From the NCBI GenBank assembly GCA_011316235.1, contig QQBE01000007.1, positions 1,183,990-1,247,989 on the forward strand: a stretch of 64,000 nucleotides of DNA, written 5' to 3'. Every line of letters begins with the position of its first letter. The stretch's first letter is position 1. This document shows, in pieces, positions 42,901-55,646 of the stretch. The position numbers and the translations under genes are program-made. This DNA comes from Mycothermus thermophilus (lineage: Eukaryota > Ascomycota > Sordariomycetes > Sordariales > Chaetomiaceae). Below the pieces are notes generated by a model. That model saw nothing but the letters and a program-made list of their open reading frames with translations. It was not told the origin of the DNA and made no database searches.

Positions 42901-45900
42901 TCCTTGTCGGTCGACGGTTCGTCCGGGTGATCGGTGCTGCGTTCCACCTCGCTCGTCTTGATCTTCTTGCCGATGAAGTGAGAGTACAGCTCCGTCTGCG
43001 AGATGAGGAAGTTGAGCTTGCGCTTCTGCCGGGCGGCTTCGCGGTCCGCTTCCTCCCTCCTCGCGTTCTCCAGCTCGAGCTTCTCTGCGGCCTTGCGGAG
43101 GTCGCGCTCTTCGCGCTCGTTGCGCTTCCAGAAGCCCATCATGTCGCGCATGACGCGCTTGGCCCGAGCCTGCAGGTCCTTGGTGCCCTTGTTGGTGCGG
43201 AGCTGCCACCTCTTGGCTTCCTTGGACGCCAGGATGGCCGTCTTCTTGAGGTTGGAGGCCTTGGTCGCGTACGACTCGCTGGCGAGGCGGTACACTTTGC
43301 TGACGTCCTTGCGAGATAGGTCACGCCAGATCTGGTCGTAGATCTGGTTGAAGCCCTTGGACTGGAACTTGGTCTCGAGAGGGTCCTTGGGCTCCGGGGG
43401 CGGGGCGACGGCCTTCTCCTTGGCCTCCTTGGCTTCCTTGGGCTCCTTGTTCTCCTTGTCGGTATCGTCCTTGGCCTGCTGCTTGTTCTTGAACTTGATC
43501 CGGACCTTAGCCGTCTCCTCAAGTTTGGGAAGCTCCTCGCCGGCGTCGAGCGCGGCCTGGGCAGCCTCGGCCGTCTCCTTTTCTGCCTGCTTCTGCTCCT
43601 TGGATTTCTTGAGCCTGCCTCCGGCGCGGCCCTTGCCCTTGCCCTTGCCGGGTTCCATATTGTCGGCCGAGAAGGTGGACATGGTACCGCCCTCCAGATT
43701 CGGCTCGAGCGACGGAATGTTGCGGGCCGGGCCCTTGATACCCTTCTGGAGTATGTACTTGGTTTGCTGCACCTTCTTCTCGGCGCGTTCGGCCTCGCGC
43801 ATGTACTTCTGGCGTTCGGCTTCGTCCTGGGCAGCCTGAGCCCGGGCGAGCGCGGCGGCCTTGAGGTCGAGGGTGGTGGCCATGGACTTTTCGCGCCTAC
43901 GCTTCCGCTGCATGTCCTTCTTGCGCTCCTTCTCGGCGAACAGCTCCTGCTCGCGAACCTCCTGAAGAGCGTCTTCGTAGTTGGCTTCGAAATACCGAGC
44001 CTTTCCGAGATCGCCGAGTTGCTGCAGCTTTTCGGATTCGATATGGGCAAAGTCGGCCCTCCGGGTGCGGTGCTGGGCGATGTCTCGCTGGTTCATCTCG
44101 CGGCGCCGACGCCGAGCGCGTTCCTGCCAGGCTTGGAGCTCATCCTCGAAATCGGTCTCGTCGACGTCCTCGAAGTCGAGCTGGTCCATAAGCTCCCGAA
44201 TCTTCTTCTCCTTATCGGCAGGGAATGTTTTCTGCTTCGGGATACCGTTGGCGAGCCTCTTGGTCGGGATCTTGATGGGCGCGGACACATCGGCTTTTTG
44301 CGGGGCCGGCCGCCGAGGGCCTTTGGGCGTCGACTCAGCGCTCCTGATATCCAAGATTCGGGGAGCCTTGATTTTCGTGGTGATGCCACGGGCCTGCTTC
44401 TTCTCGCCATCGGCTGTCTTGTCCGTCTTGTCCGCCTTCTCCGACCTCTCGACCTTGATGTGGATCCTCTCCGACTTGGCTGGTGTCGAGTCGGCGACGG
44501 GGGATGTCGGCCGGGGTTTGGGGGCCGGCGGGTCGGCGCTCGACGACAAGATATTGGAAAAGGACATGACTCCTGCGGCACGACTCGGTGTCTGGGGCTT
44601 TGTCAGCGCGGCAGCCTTTTCGACAGATATGTTGGTCGGACTTACGCTCGTGCTGGCAGAGGGAGCTGGCGACTCGGTCCGGGTCAGCGAGGGCAGGGTC
44701 GACGAGCCCTGGCCGTTGGTGGTGGCGCTAGGCATGGTGAGGTTCCGGAGGCTGGGCGACGTGCTCGCCGCAGGCCTTGGAGGCGGGCTAATCGAGCCGT
44801 GGACTGAGTGGTGATGGCCGTGCGACACCGGACTCCGGGGTCGATACGACGCGTTGGAGGATGATGATGCGTAGGCTCCGTTGTTGGTTGTGGTGCTGGT
44901 GTTGTTGTAGTAGTCGGTCGAGGATGGATGCGTGTAATTGTAAGGGTCGCGAGCCTGATGCGACGCGGGAGGAAAAAGTGATCAGGTTAGCGAGCCTGTC
45001 GACCGAGCCGAACCAAGATTCCACGCAGGGAGATATTTGGGGGTTGATGTTGATGAGAAGTTGATGGAATGGTTGTGATGGGAATGGATTGGGGTGATTG
45101 GGTTTCGAGTTGGGTCGGTTGTGGGAGGGAAATGAATGTGGGATGGGGGACTGAGGTCAAAGGGGGAAAAATGAAGGGCTACCCAAGGCCCCTGGGCTCG
45201 TTGTCGTGGTTGGTGGAGAGGCACGGTTTGGTGGTGTGCCGTGGATGCGTGCAGCAAGGGATGATAGAAAAAAACGAGGATAAAGGGTTGGATGACATCA
45301 AAGTTGGGGGAACCTCGATGGTTTCGGGGTTGCATGACAAGGAAATTGCAAAGGAACGGGCTGTCAAAAAAGATGAAATTTGCCTGTGCTTACCTGTGGC
45401 TTTGGCGGAGATGTCTGCGCGCCAGTCCGCCACGGTGAAGCGGCCCCCGTGTCTGAGCCCCTTCGCGTCTTGTCTCGACTGCTGCTATCAGTAGTTGGGT
45501 CGTAGAAACTGCTGTTCGACACGACCGACTTTTCGCGGATCGCTTCACGGTCGCGCAATTCAGCAGGGAAATACACCGTGGGCGCGTGCAACGGCGATCG
45601 GCTCGTTTGTGGGTGTTGCTGCAGCCCTGTCGAACTCGTTGTCGTCGTTGGCGGCGTTGGCGTCGCGGAAGACGCGAGGCTTGGCGGAGCTTGCAACGGC
45701 GGCGGCAGCGAGACAGACGGTGACGCCGCGTACGGACTGTTGAGGATCGATCGCGATGGCGGAGCGGATTGATGGTGGCGGTAGTCGTGAGGAGGTTGCG
45801 TTGGCGATCTCAGGCTGAAAGGTGGTCGAGGCGGCGGCGCAGTCGCAGGCGTCGACGAGCTGACGGGATTGAGAATGTCGCGCAACCCCCCGCGTGGGCC

Positions 45901-46008
45901 TCGATCCTCGCTGGCGCCGACCCGGGCGTTGCCAGCATTGCTGCTGTTGCTGCTGCCGTCCTCATCAAAATGAGGAGGCCGCTGCAGCACCGTCGAATAC
46001 CGGTCCAT
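39988..46008 (-). CDS. INO80: INO80 chromatin-remodelling ATPase
   Basis: Exons 46008-45394, 44954-40202 and 40145-39988 (minus strand) give 1,841 aa. The last intron (GTGAGT...AACAG, 56 nt) replaces a spurious read-through with HEGEGHFDDGKGMDGG and a basic tail ending ADGEIDA. A 54-nt in-frame stretch at 44645-44592 starts GTAAGT, has CTGAC and ends CCCCAG, so it may also be an intron (giving 1,823 aa). The order is: disordered Ser/Pro/Thr-rich N-terminus, charged coiled coil, DBINO domain (about 735-870), SNF2 ATPase with GILADEMGLGKT near 1010 and DEAQ box, the long INO80 insertion, and helicase C with STRAGGLGINL and DRAHRLGQ (about 1575-1700). INO80 slides nucleosomes and acts on H2A.Z in transcription and repair. 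Confidence 0.95.
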
Positions 46009-48335
46009 GACAACGACAGCTTCACCACGTGGTTACTCTAATTCTACACTTTGAGGTCCGGCCCATCGAGTGCCCGGCGGCACGGGTCACGTCGGGAGGC
46101 ACGGCACTTTAGAGGATCGCCGTCACTGTCTTCTCTTCGTCTGGTTCCAACCGCAAAGACTGGTCACGGTGGTATGGCGGATGGTTTGCGAGCTGGTGGA
46201 CAGATGGAGAGATGGACACAGAGCGAAGACAGGAGAAAATATCCCGGCGTCGATGGCTGGGTTTGGTTACGTGATGATGGAAGACGAGGAGGTGACGGTG
46301 GTGATGGTCAAAAGTGGTGGAGATGGCGTTCTGACCCCTTTCCCTGAGACAATCACCAGAGACAGAAGACAATCATGGAAAGGAGAAGCTCGGACCCCTT
46401 GGCAAAGACAAGCCGCAGACAGCGGCGGCACGGCCGGCGATGTCGCTGGGGACGTAGGAGTGGTGGGTGTGTCGCGGATCTCAGGTGTCGGCGATGCGGT
46501 CCTTGGGGTTGGGTGTGGTGTCGGTGCGATGGAGATGGAGAAGCGAGAGACGGGAGGACCGGCGATGAATGGGGGGGAAAGGATTTTTGGTGGTTGGCAA
46601 TCCCCAGGAACCGGGCGTGGGTTGCCAGGCTGCATCGCTGCACTCGGGGTTTGGCCACATCTGCGTCGCTGCGTTGGTGTGCCGCGCAGTCTCTTCCCCA
46701 GAAAATGCCCCCTTTGCTGGAGCTCCTCCCGACTTCAAGAGATCCACAACCAAGCTGGTGCCACCCCCGGCACCTTCCCAGCACGCGGACACCCCGGTTC
46801 TGTTAGCGTCTTCGTCTTTGCGATCCATCTCGATCATTTTGTCATCGTGAAAACATAACAACAATACAAGCTGATGAAACTAAAAGGATGCCTTGAGTCA
46901 AGTCTAGATTGTTGTTTTCCATTTGATGAGACTTTTCTTTTACTGTTACTTGATGCCATGGCAATCTGCTCAGCGAAGATCAGGGTTGCTCAAATGCCAA
47001 GAAGAGCACCTTTCTAACATCCTAGATCCACCCCTGCCCTGGGCCCAGGAACGACCCCATCTCAGCCCGGGAGCCAATTACCCGCCGGGGCTGCAGGCGC
47101 GCCCGCCAGGTTCGGCTGCCGTTCAAGGGTTCCATTTTTCGAACAATGTGCTGAATCGATGCACCATCCAAACAGAAGCACAGCAGCAGACAAGAATCGA
47201 GATCGAGGGCCGGGCTGTTTCTCGCGCGTTTCAACCAACCAGCAAGACATCGGATGACAGCAGCCAGACAGCTCAGTATTGGAGATCGAGGAGGCATATT
47301 ATACTTATACGGAGTATAGGCACCATCACTGTGCTTCCAACTTTTGTGGCCTGATGGGCAGCAATCCACCCACTCGAACCTAGCGGAAGGCAAATGATGA
47401 TGGAGACGAGGATGCCGAGCGCCAACAACCGGCTCCGAACGTGGAACAGCCTCGAACCTCACACACATTGTGTGCGTCCATCTCTTCGCTTCCATCGCTG
47501 CCGGATCCACCCACACTCTCGAACAGTTTCGGAATTTCAGCTCCATGAGCGTCGACTCGACTCAATGGTCAAGGGCTCAACAAGAATATCGACAAAGGAA
47601 CGGAAATGGCACACCCCACAAATTCAACATGATAAACGGAGCTGCTTCGTATTGTGCGAGCAGCCCGAGACACGGAATCGTGAAGACGCAGATGCAGATG
47701 TTGCCAACGATGCTCGCAACAGATCAATCCGCGGCGTTTGATGAATGGAGGCCGAGAGATCTGCAGAACGGATGAGATCTGCGGAAAATGACAACGCTAT
47801 TCTGCCGCAATCCATGCAACACGACAGTCTCGTCGCCATCCCTGTCCTCATCACCGCCATGGCCTCAACACAACACTTGAACGCAACTTGTTTGTCATGC
47901 ATTGGTATCATTGCCATTGCCCAGTCTTTTTAGGTTACTACTGTGCCAGACAAACCAACAAATATGTCTAATGCTGTCCTTCCGCGAGGTGCATCACGCG
48001 AGAAAGGTCCCAATCTATTATATCCCATTCATCCTGTCAAGAGCACACCTGAAAACTCACGGAGCATATTGCCACCAGGCCACCCGAATCTCTCGATCCA
48101 GCACCGATTTTGGTATCTTGAACCGCTTGCAGCCCCCTCCCAACCCTCCTGTGCATGCGCCGCCTTCCGCTGGCTTGAGCGTAATGCGGGAGCATTTGTC
48201 GTCATGCTGCTTCGCGCCCGGGTGCCCTGGACACGGACGGAAGATGCGTTGTCGTCAGGTCGCTGGGCCCGACTCCAACTCCGCCGGGGATTGATTCTGC
48301 CTGCACGCATCTTTTGGTATGGATCAACCACCACC
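46009..48335. other. INO80 promoter and gene-free region
   Basis: 2.3 kb between the INO80 start and the ARB1 stop. Overlapping ORFs on both strands have no domain. One TACGGAGTA lies at 47308-47316. No RNA gene recognised. Confidence 0.45.
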
Positions 48336-50314
48336 TCAGACAGCACCGGCAGAAATCATCTTCTTGCGCAGGTAGTTCTTGTACTCGGTGATGGTGCCGT
48401 CCCACGGCCTGATGGTCCGGTTCTCGCACACCAAGATCTGCTTGGCGATCTTGTCGAGGAGGCTGTTCACAAAGTTAGTTTTCGTGTTTCAGAGAGTATG
48501 TGAGGGGTGAAACCTACCGGAAGTCGTGGGAGACGACAATGACACCACCGCTAAAGGCATTGATAGCCTCGGCCAAACTGTCGATGGTCGGGATATCCAA
48601 ACCGTTGGTAGGCTCGTCGAGCAACAACATGTTGGGGCCCTCGATAGCCAGGAGCGCAAAGACGATACGGCTCCTCTGGCCATCCGACAGCGTGCCAATC
48701 AACGAGGTCTGGGCATCGCCCGACAGACCGTAGCGACCAAGCTGTTGACGCCAGTACTGGACATCCTGCGACTTGTCCTTGTACTTCTCGCGCACAAAGT
48801 CGAGCGCTGACTTGGTCAGATCGAGCTGCTCAGCCGAGTGCTGAGAGTAGAGGCCGAGCTTGAGGTGGGTGTGCCGTGTAATCGTGCCGGACGTCGGCGT
48901 TAGCTTGCCCGTCATCAGGCGCAACAAAGTCGACTTGCCCACACCGTTCGGCCCGACGAGAGCCGTGCGCGAGTCCATGTCGAAGCCGAGATCGAGGTTG
49001 CGATACAGGTCGTCCTTGGGATCGCCTGAGTACGAGAAGGTGACATTGTCGAACGACAGAACCGGCGGCGGCAGCTTCTCAACATCGGCGAAACGGAACG
49101 AAAACACCCGGTCCGGAATGACAGGCTGGATGAAACCCTCCGCCTCCATCTTGTCCAAGATCTTTTGCCGCGACTTGGCTTGCCTGACCAGGTTGGCGTA
49201 GGTACCAGCGCTGGCAATGAACTTCTTGATGTGAGCAATCTCTTCCTGCTGTTTGTGATAGGCCTTCATTTGGTTGGTCTCCTGTTCGGCACGGGTCTTG
49301 ACGTAGCTGTCGTAGTTGCCGCCATAGTACATGAGCTTCTTCTGCCTCATGTCGATCATGGCCGTGCACACACCGTTGAGGAAGTCCTGGGAGTGAGAGA
49401 CGAGCACGAGGGTGCGCTCCCACTTCTTGAGGTACTCCTCCAACCACACGCAGGCCTCGAGATCCAAATGGGCCGTGGGGTCGTCGAGCAGCAGCAGCGA
49501 CGGCTTGACGAACAGGGCCTTGGCCAGGGCGACACGCATCCTCCAACCACCAGACATGTCCTTGGTCTTCTTGTGGATGGTCGTCTTGTTGAAACCCAGA
49601 CCCGTCAGGATGAGCGAAGCACGGGTGGCGAATGTCGAGGGATCCATCTTCTCCATGTGCTGTGGTGTTTGTTAGCATACGTGTTGCAGCGGATCGGGAC
49701 GTCGTCAAACTTACGTCATACAGGTCCATCAGAACCGGCGACTCGGGGCCCTCCTCTTCGAGCAGCTTCTCGGCCATCTTCTCGAGACGCTCCATCTCGA
49801 GCTCGGCCTCCTTGAGAACCCACTCGAGGGCACCCAGCTCGGTGGGAGGGGCACCTTCGTTGAGGAGATAGATGTCGATATGGTCGGGAATCGGGTACTC
49901 GCGGGCGGCGATGGCCTTGAGGAGGGTACTCTTGCCGCAGCCGTTCTCGCCCAGCAAACCGTACCGCTTGCCCATGGTCAGCTCGAGGGTCGAGTCGGTG
50001 ATCAGAACACGTCCGTGGAACACCAAGCTAGCGCTGGTGATCTTGACGTCCTTGCTGGCGTATGTCGAAGCCAGGACGCCGGTGGTAACACGGTCCGAAA
50101 GGCCATGGCGGTCCATCTGTTCGGTCAGGCGCTTGACCTCGTCCATCTTCTCAGGAGCGGTAGCGGGGCCATCCGAGTCATCGCCGTTGACGGACGCCGC
50201 GGCGCTAGTGGTCTTCGAATTGGCCTTGGACCGCGAAGCAACCGTCTTCTTGCCCTCAGCGGCAGCGGCGGCGCGCTTGGCGAGGCGCTTCTCCTTCGAT
50301 GCAGAGGGCGGCAT
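48336..50314 (-). CDS. ARB1: ARB1-type ABCF ATPase
   Basis: Exons 50314-49715, 49659-48518 and 48462-48336 (minus strand) give 622 aa. All junctions keep phase. A Lys/Ala-rich N-terminus (1-70) precedes two ABC domains without membrane segments. Domain 1 has Walker A GENGCGKST, signature MSGGW and Walker B followed by DDPTAHLD. Domain 2 has GPNGVGKST, LSDGQ and DEPTNGLD. The ABCF linker with KAYHKQQEEIAHIKKFI lies between. Yeast Arb1 is essential for 40S and 60S ribosome biogenesis and shuttles between nucleus and cytoplasm. In domain 1 the usual catalytic Glu after Walker B is Asp. Confidence 0.93.
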
Positions 50315-52392
50315 GTTGATTAGATATCGATCGAAAAGAATGTCTAGTGTATAAAGAAGGCGACGCGTCCTCGAAATCGATGGATTGCCCGTTGGAATTA
50401 AACCCAAGAATGAGCCTCGTCGAGGTCGATTCAGGCCGTGGAAGACGGAGGTGAAAGGTTGATGCTGTGGCTTGTGGTTGGATTAGCAGGGCAGAACTTG
50501 AAGGTGGGGGAGTTGGGCTTGGTGGGGCGAGATTCTGAAAATTTCTGATAACCGATAAGAGTGGCGGCCTGAGCAGTCTAAGGCACCAACACATTTCCTT
50601 GCCATGAACCCCGAAATCCCCTGGGTTAGTGGCAAGCATCGAGACGATGACAAACAAAATCAAACAAATACTACCCATTGTCTACATCTTGTCCCATTTT
50701 CCGTTCTTTATCCATGATTCCTTTTGTGCTTTGTTTGTTGTTCTCGCGAGTCTTTACGTCATCATCAACGGTTGTAGTCACGTGATATCTTGGCGGCATG
50801 GGTGCGGATGGCTTGGTGGCCCAACTTCCAGGTTCTTGTTGCAGAGGTGCTCGGTTGTGGCACAGACTGACGGTTGCAAGGCTCACTGCTGGTGCTCTTC
50901 TGTCCTCGTCGCTGTCTGGCAATTGGGAAAGACTTACTGAGTACAGAAAATTGTTGGCAGCTTCCTTGGGAAATTAGATTCCAAGTTCGCCATGGGAATT
51001 CCAGGTTGATTTGTTTCCATTTCTCCCCCCCCCCCAACTGTAAAAACCCGAGCTCTAAATTTTATGCTGCCCGTTGAGCTAAACTACGAAAAGGATCCCT
51101 GAGCTCGCCGTTTGCATTGGATCCCGAATGCCAATGCGATCCGTGCATCTCCCTATTCTTAGCCATTTGGCAACACAAATGCTTCGCTGAATGCTATTCT
51201 GCTCGATGCCGGTCTGCGGCACGTCCAGCAACGCCGAGATATTATCTCTCTCCATACGAGACAGACGTCGCAACGGCGTCACATCCAAATCCGCCATATC
51301 CAAACCACCAACATGGATGTCTCAATTGTCGCAGCCAGCCCACGGGTGTTACACAGTGTTTTCTGCCACAGCAAATGGGTGATACACCAGTCGGCATCTT
51401 TGTCAATGTCATCTCCTATCCCGGACAGGCAGATGGCGCGGATCCCGTGTTACGAGCATGCGGAAGGCACATGGAGTTAACGGCTAGATCGGAACCAAGA
51501 CCCACCGCAAATGCGAGCCGACAAGTGATCGGTCCTGGTAGCGCTGACGGACCAACTGGTTTGTGTTTCGAATCGTGGAACCGCGCATGTGGTGGCGGAG
51601 GAGCACTCCGGAGGTAAGTGATCGCCGGTCGTTGTCCTCGAGGAAACGGATATTAGCGGATTGACGCCTTCTGCTCAACAGCAATTGACAAAATTGAAGG
51701 AATGAGAATGTCCCGGGGAGCGGGAACTCTGCGGCTCCTTTTCTCTGGGTCTCGGACACGCGAGCGGCATTTGCCACGGGCCAACTCAGGAGGATGGTTG
51801 GAATGGATGGATGCGATCCGTCATCCGCAGCACACCCCAGACAGGGGGCCGTTACACGGGTGCCTAAAAACGACCGGGACGGCCACCCTCAAACTCATTC
51901 CCACGACCCAAGCGCCCACACCCCCAGCGTAGAGTACCCGGCCTCTCACCTTGGGGAGTTCGTTTGGGGGCTTTTTCATCCGTTGCAGAATCCAGCGCCT
52001 CTGCCCGGGTTGTCCGGTTTGAATTGGTTTTGACAACCAACTCCCCTCGGCGCTCCACGGTCGCCAACAATCGATTCCGGGTCTGGCACGCAGCTAGAAA
52101 TGTGCAGCATTCCTCTCTGTTGACACCACCACTGCATGGTCTTGGGGTCCCATTCCGCCCGCAGAAGGCATTGGGTGCTCGTCTCCCGACCAACTGCTTG
52201 GGAGCCGGAACCCAGCGAGAGACAGTTTGGCCATTTACCCTACGCACGGCTGTCCAAACCGCTCTCCTCTCCCACCAGGCGCACAGGTAGCTTCGGGGAC
52301 TCGACATGCTGGGCACCAGACGAAAAAGAAGAGTCTCCCCAACTCTCCCAGCACCATCATAACCCGCGCGCCGCTCGGACGAATCCCCCTCG
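50315..52392. other. Intergenic region between divergent ARB1 and membrane-protein genes
   Basis: 2 kb with no recognisable gene. A plus-strand ORF at 51117-51617 has no domain and atypical composition. It probably contains two promoters. Confidence 0.45.
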
Positions 52393-53589
52393 ATGTGGGG
52401 GAACAACAAGGCGCGACTACAGCCGTCCCGGCCACCGCCTCCTTTCGATCCCGTCGTCGAAGCGTGGCTCGAATCTCTCCCTCTCCCGGCTGTGAAGCCC
52501 TCGCGAAGGGAGCTTCGCCAGTGGAAGCTTACCGACTACCACGGCCTCGGTCGGAGCGTCTTTATCACTTGCATCATCCTCCGAGTCATCTCGCTCGTCA
52601 TCGCCCTGACCGTCACAGGCCTCACTGCCTCCGTGGTGGCTCACCGACCACCTTTCCTCGAAGCTCACGAGCGTCTCGTGTCATGCCTCGTTGTGGTTTG
52701 TGTCGTCCTTCTATCTTGGGAACGGCAATCGTGCTGACCATTTTTGTTTCTTGCGACAGTGCCCAATTGTGGCACTTTGGGATATCATCGAGTTTACCGT
52801 CGCCTATGTTGTTCGGGATGGCGGGTTACCGCCCAGTTTCCATGTGGTGGTCGACAGCCTCCTCTTCCTCGGCGTGGCTACAGCCATGGGCACCGTACTT
52901 GTCGATGTCATCTGCGGCGTGACCGACTTTGGGGCCGCCTTCACCTCGGTTGGCGAGGAGATTGCCTGCGTGTGCTTTCTTGTGGTGCTCATGTACGTCT
53001 CGACGGCAATGCTCCTCCGGGAAGCTACTTGATATTTGGCTTGCGACTGACACGTTCACACAGGGTACTCCACTCTTTCCTGTTATTCTTTTTCATATGC
53101 AACTTCGTCGAGGGCAAACGGCGACATCGCCGGCCCCTGGTGCGGTACCGAGCTGCGGTGCCTCGCTACGCACACGCTGCACGCTACTATTCAGCAAGGT
53201 CGCCTGGAGAGGCCATTCCACCGCCGGCCGCACATTATGGGTTCAAACAAGGCCAGGTCACAACACCGGTGGAAATGAATCAGCTCGGCATGGCTCAACA
53301 ACGTCAGCCTGGCTTAGGGGCTCTCTCACTTCCACTGCCGTCGCCAGCTGCCCACGACACAGCGACAGCCAACTCCGTTGTCGCAGATCCCGGTGCCAGC
53401 GAGAGGGCTGCATTCGCCCAGGCCATGTCCGGGCTGTGGGACATGGGCGAGTACCAATCCTACCAAAACGAGTCACGGCGCGGGGAGGGCGAGGAGGAAC
53501 TCGGGTTTGACAGCGAGCCTGTGACCCCGGAGCAGCCCCCACCATTGCCACCATCACCGCCTCTTCCAGCAAAGGTGCGCTACATGTGA
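52393..53589 (+). CDS. Fungal multi-pass membrane protein, unknown
   Basis: Exons 52393-52695, 52760-52992 and 53064-53589 give 353 aa. The first donor (GTTTGT) is weak but in phase; the second is GTACGT to CACAG. Four or five hydrophobic helices lie in residues 50-205: SVFITCIILRVISLVIALTV, the CPIVALWDIIEF helix, LLFLGVATAMGTVLVDVI, and a VLHSFLLFFFICNF helix. A hydrophilic, Pro-rich cytosolic C-terminus follows, with a terminal PPLPPSPPLP stretch. I do not recognise a family. A MARVEL-like or other fungal four-helix protein is possible. Confidence 0.7.
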
Positions 53590-54464
53590 GGGGGTGGTTG
53601 GTGGTGGGGATGCATGGTCGGCCCAACAGCTGTCTGAGCAACTGTGCCTCGGTTGGGTTTTTCCTCTGGGAACACAGGAGGCTTGGTGCCACGATGATCC
53701 TCGTTGGCGGAGCTGAATTGGGTTCATTGCCGCATTAAGCGGTAGCCGGCAGCCGGCAGCCATGGACGTTTTGTTGATAAGACCAGAGTCGTCTACTTTC
53801 CCTGTACCTTTTACTCTGATATAGGATACCCCCGAATTGTGATTTGAATTTCTTTCCTGGGCAAGTGAACGGGCCCAAAGTTCCTTGCTGTGTCATTGTT
53901 CCGACTGCCATCGGCGCTTAGTTGAGCTTTGGGGGAGTGAGGTAAAGCAAAGGCCCAAGAGTGGCAACTGTCCAGCAAGAGTTTGTTGGAGAGAGATGTT
54001 GATTGCCGTCTGTCAAGCTGCATGCGAAATGCTGTGGATCCACCATTGGCGAATAAGCTGCGAGAGAATCCTTCTGCCTACGGATATCGCAACGTCCGGC
54101 ATCTTTGGGAGCCATGAAATGGGTCAATACACAGAACTAAAGTGGGCAAATTAACGAAGATGGTGTGTGTAGGCGGGCAGTTGATTGGCCTGGTCGTAAT
54201 TTGAGGGCATGGTATTGTGTCTTGATTGATCGGATGTGGTCATGAGGGCTTTTCTGGTTTCTCCTTTTGATGTACTCTAATAAATAATTGACACAGCAGT
54301 TCTCTCACTGGCAGTGGATTTTAACACTTTGGGTCCTGTCGATTCTTTCCTTGATTCTGTTCCTCGCGAGCCTGGCTGTGGGAAGAAAGGATGAAGCATC
54401 CAATGTAAGGACGACGGGGAAGCGGTGATAAAAGTGTTGGTTTGGGAAGAAAATCTAAAATACG

Positions 54465-54540
<76 letters not shown>

Positions 54541-55646
54541 AAAAAAGGTCAACTCGAAGGCAAAAAAGGTAGTAAACCCAGAAACAAATATAAAAACAGA
54601 AAGGACGTGAAAAGAGAAAAAGACAAGAACAAACACAAAAAGAAAAACAACAATAAACTAAACCAATGAATAATCTATTAAGAAATTGATCGTATGAAAA
54701 TGATAACTCTAGCTTATTGCTGGCTAAAACGAGAGCCGCAAGATCAATATTTTGCGGAAGTTAACCATTTTTCTCGACTTTTTGCGCGGTTCTCTGCAGT
54801 TTGGGAGAGCTCCTCTGGGTGGCTGACCAGTTTGCCCACACCGGAGCCTGTCTCCTCCGGCCCCGGCATCGAAGGGCAGGACAAACAAGGGGATGAGAAG
54901 AGACAGACATCGACTGAAGTCACCTCTCAACACCCCGCCGGCATGGTGTCCATGTCGGCGGTGACGAAGATGCCGGGCCGGAGGCAGAGAGGAACAGGTG
55001 GGGGGTGGTACTAGCAAAACCAAAGTTCAGGGGTCATCGAACGCCGCTGGCTAACACACACCGTACATGATACATGATACACTCTGGGTGACATCGATAG
55101 CTGGGCGGGCAGATATTAGCCCGAGATGGTCTGGCTGGACCCAGGACGGAGGTATGGGTTCTGCCGCTTCTACGACCGGGAACAGCCAGCAAGTACGCCA
55201 TTCGTTCGGGCCAATTGTGCCAACAGCCATCGATATATTACAGAAGGTCTTATAGTAATACACGTAGATACAGACAGTGGATCGATGTTCCCAGACATTC
55301 ATCTGAATGTTGCATGGGCAGACCGAGGTGCAGTTTCCCCTCCACTGGGCTCTGTCACAAGGTCTCAGCCCGGAAGCAAACAATCCCCCAAGACCCTGGG
55401 AACAAGTTCCGTTCGCGCCACTCACAACCGATCGCTTCGGGAGGAGCCGACGCTAGTCACTCGATGCCCAAGAGTAGGTCCCTCGGCGGAGGCAGTACGT
55501 AGTACTTTAATCAACGCGTTCCAGTCAGAGATGCGTGCGGGGGCCGGTGGCATCGTCCACTGTGATCCAGGTCTGCGACGGCATCAGGGTTAGGGACTCG
55601 ACAAGGGGAAGCATGACTTCTCCTGGGTCCCGGGCTTTACGCTTAA
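53590..55646. other. Gene-free region with A74 tract
   Basis: Convergent 3' flanks of the membrane-protein and LDAH genes, 2 kb. It contains a long homopolymer (separate entry) followed by about 120 bp of A-rich sequence. No gene seen. Confidence 0.5.
54465..54538 (+). repeat. Poly-A homopolymer, 74 bp
   Basis: An uninterrupted run of 74 A, then GA and A-rich sequence to about 54665. Such length is unusual in a GC-rich fungal genome. It may be the tail of a retrotransposed insert or a sequencing and assembly artefact. Confidence 0.85.

Noticed and set aside
41724..43319. 531-aa plus-strand ORF antisense to INO80
   Set aside because: Shadow of the GC-rich INO80 coding strand; all domain signal is on the minus strand.
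54425..54669. Poly-Lys ORFs
   Set aside because: Translation of the poly-A tract and its flank.
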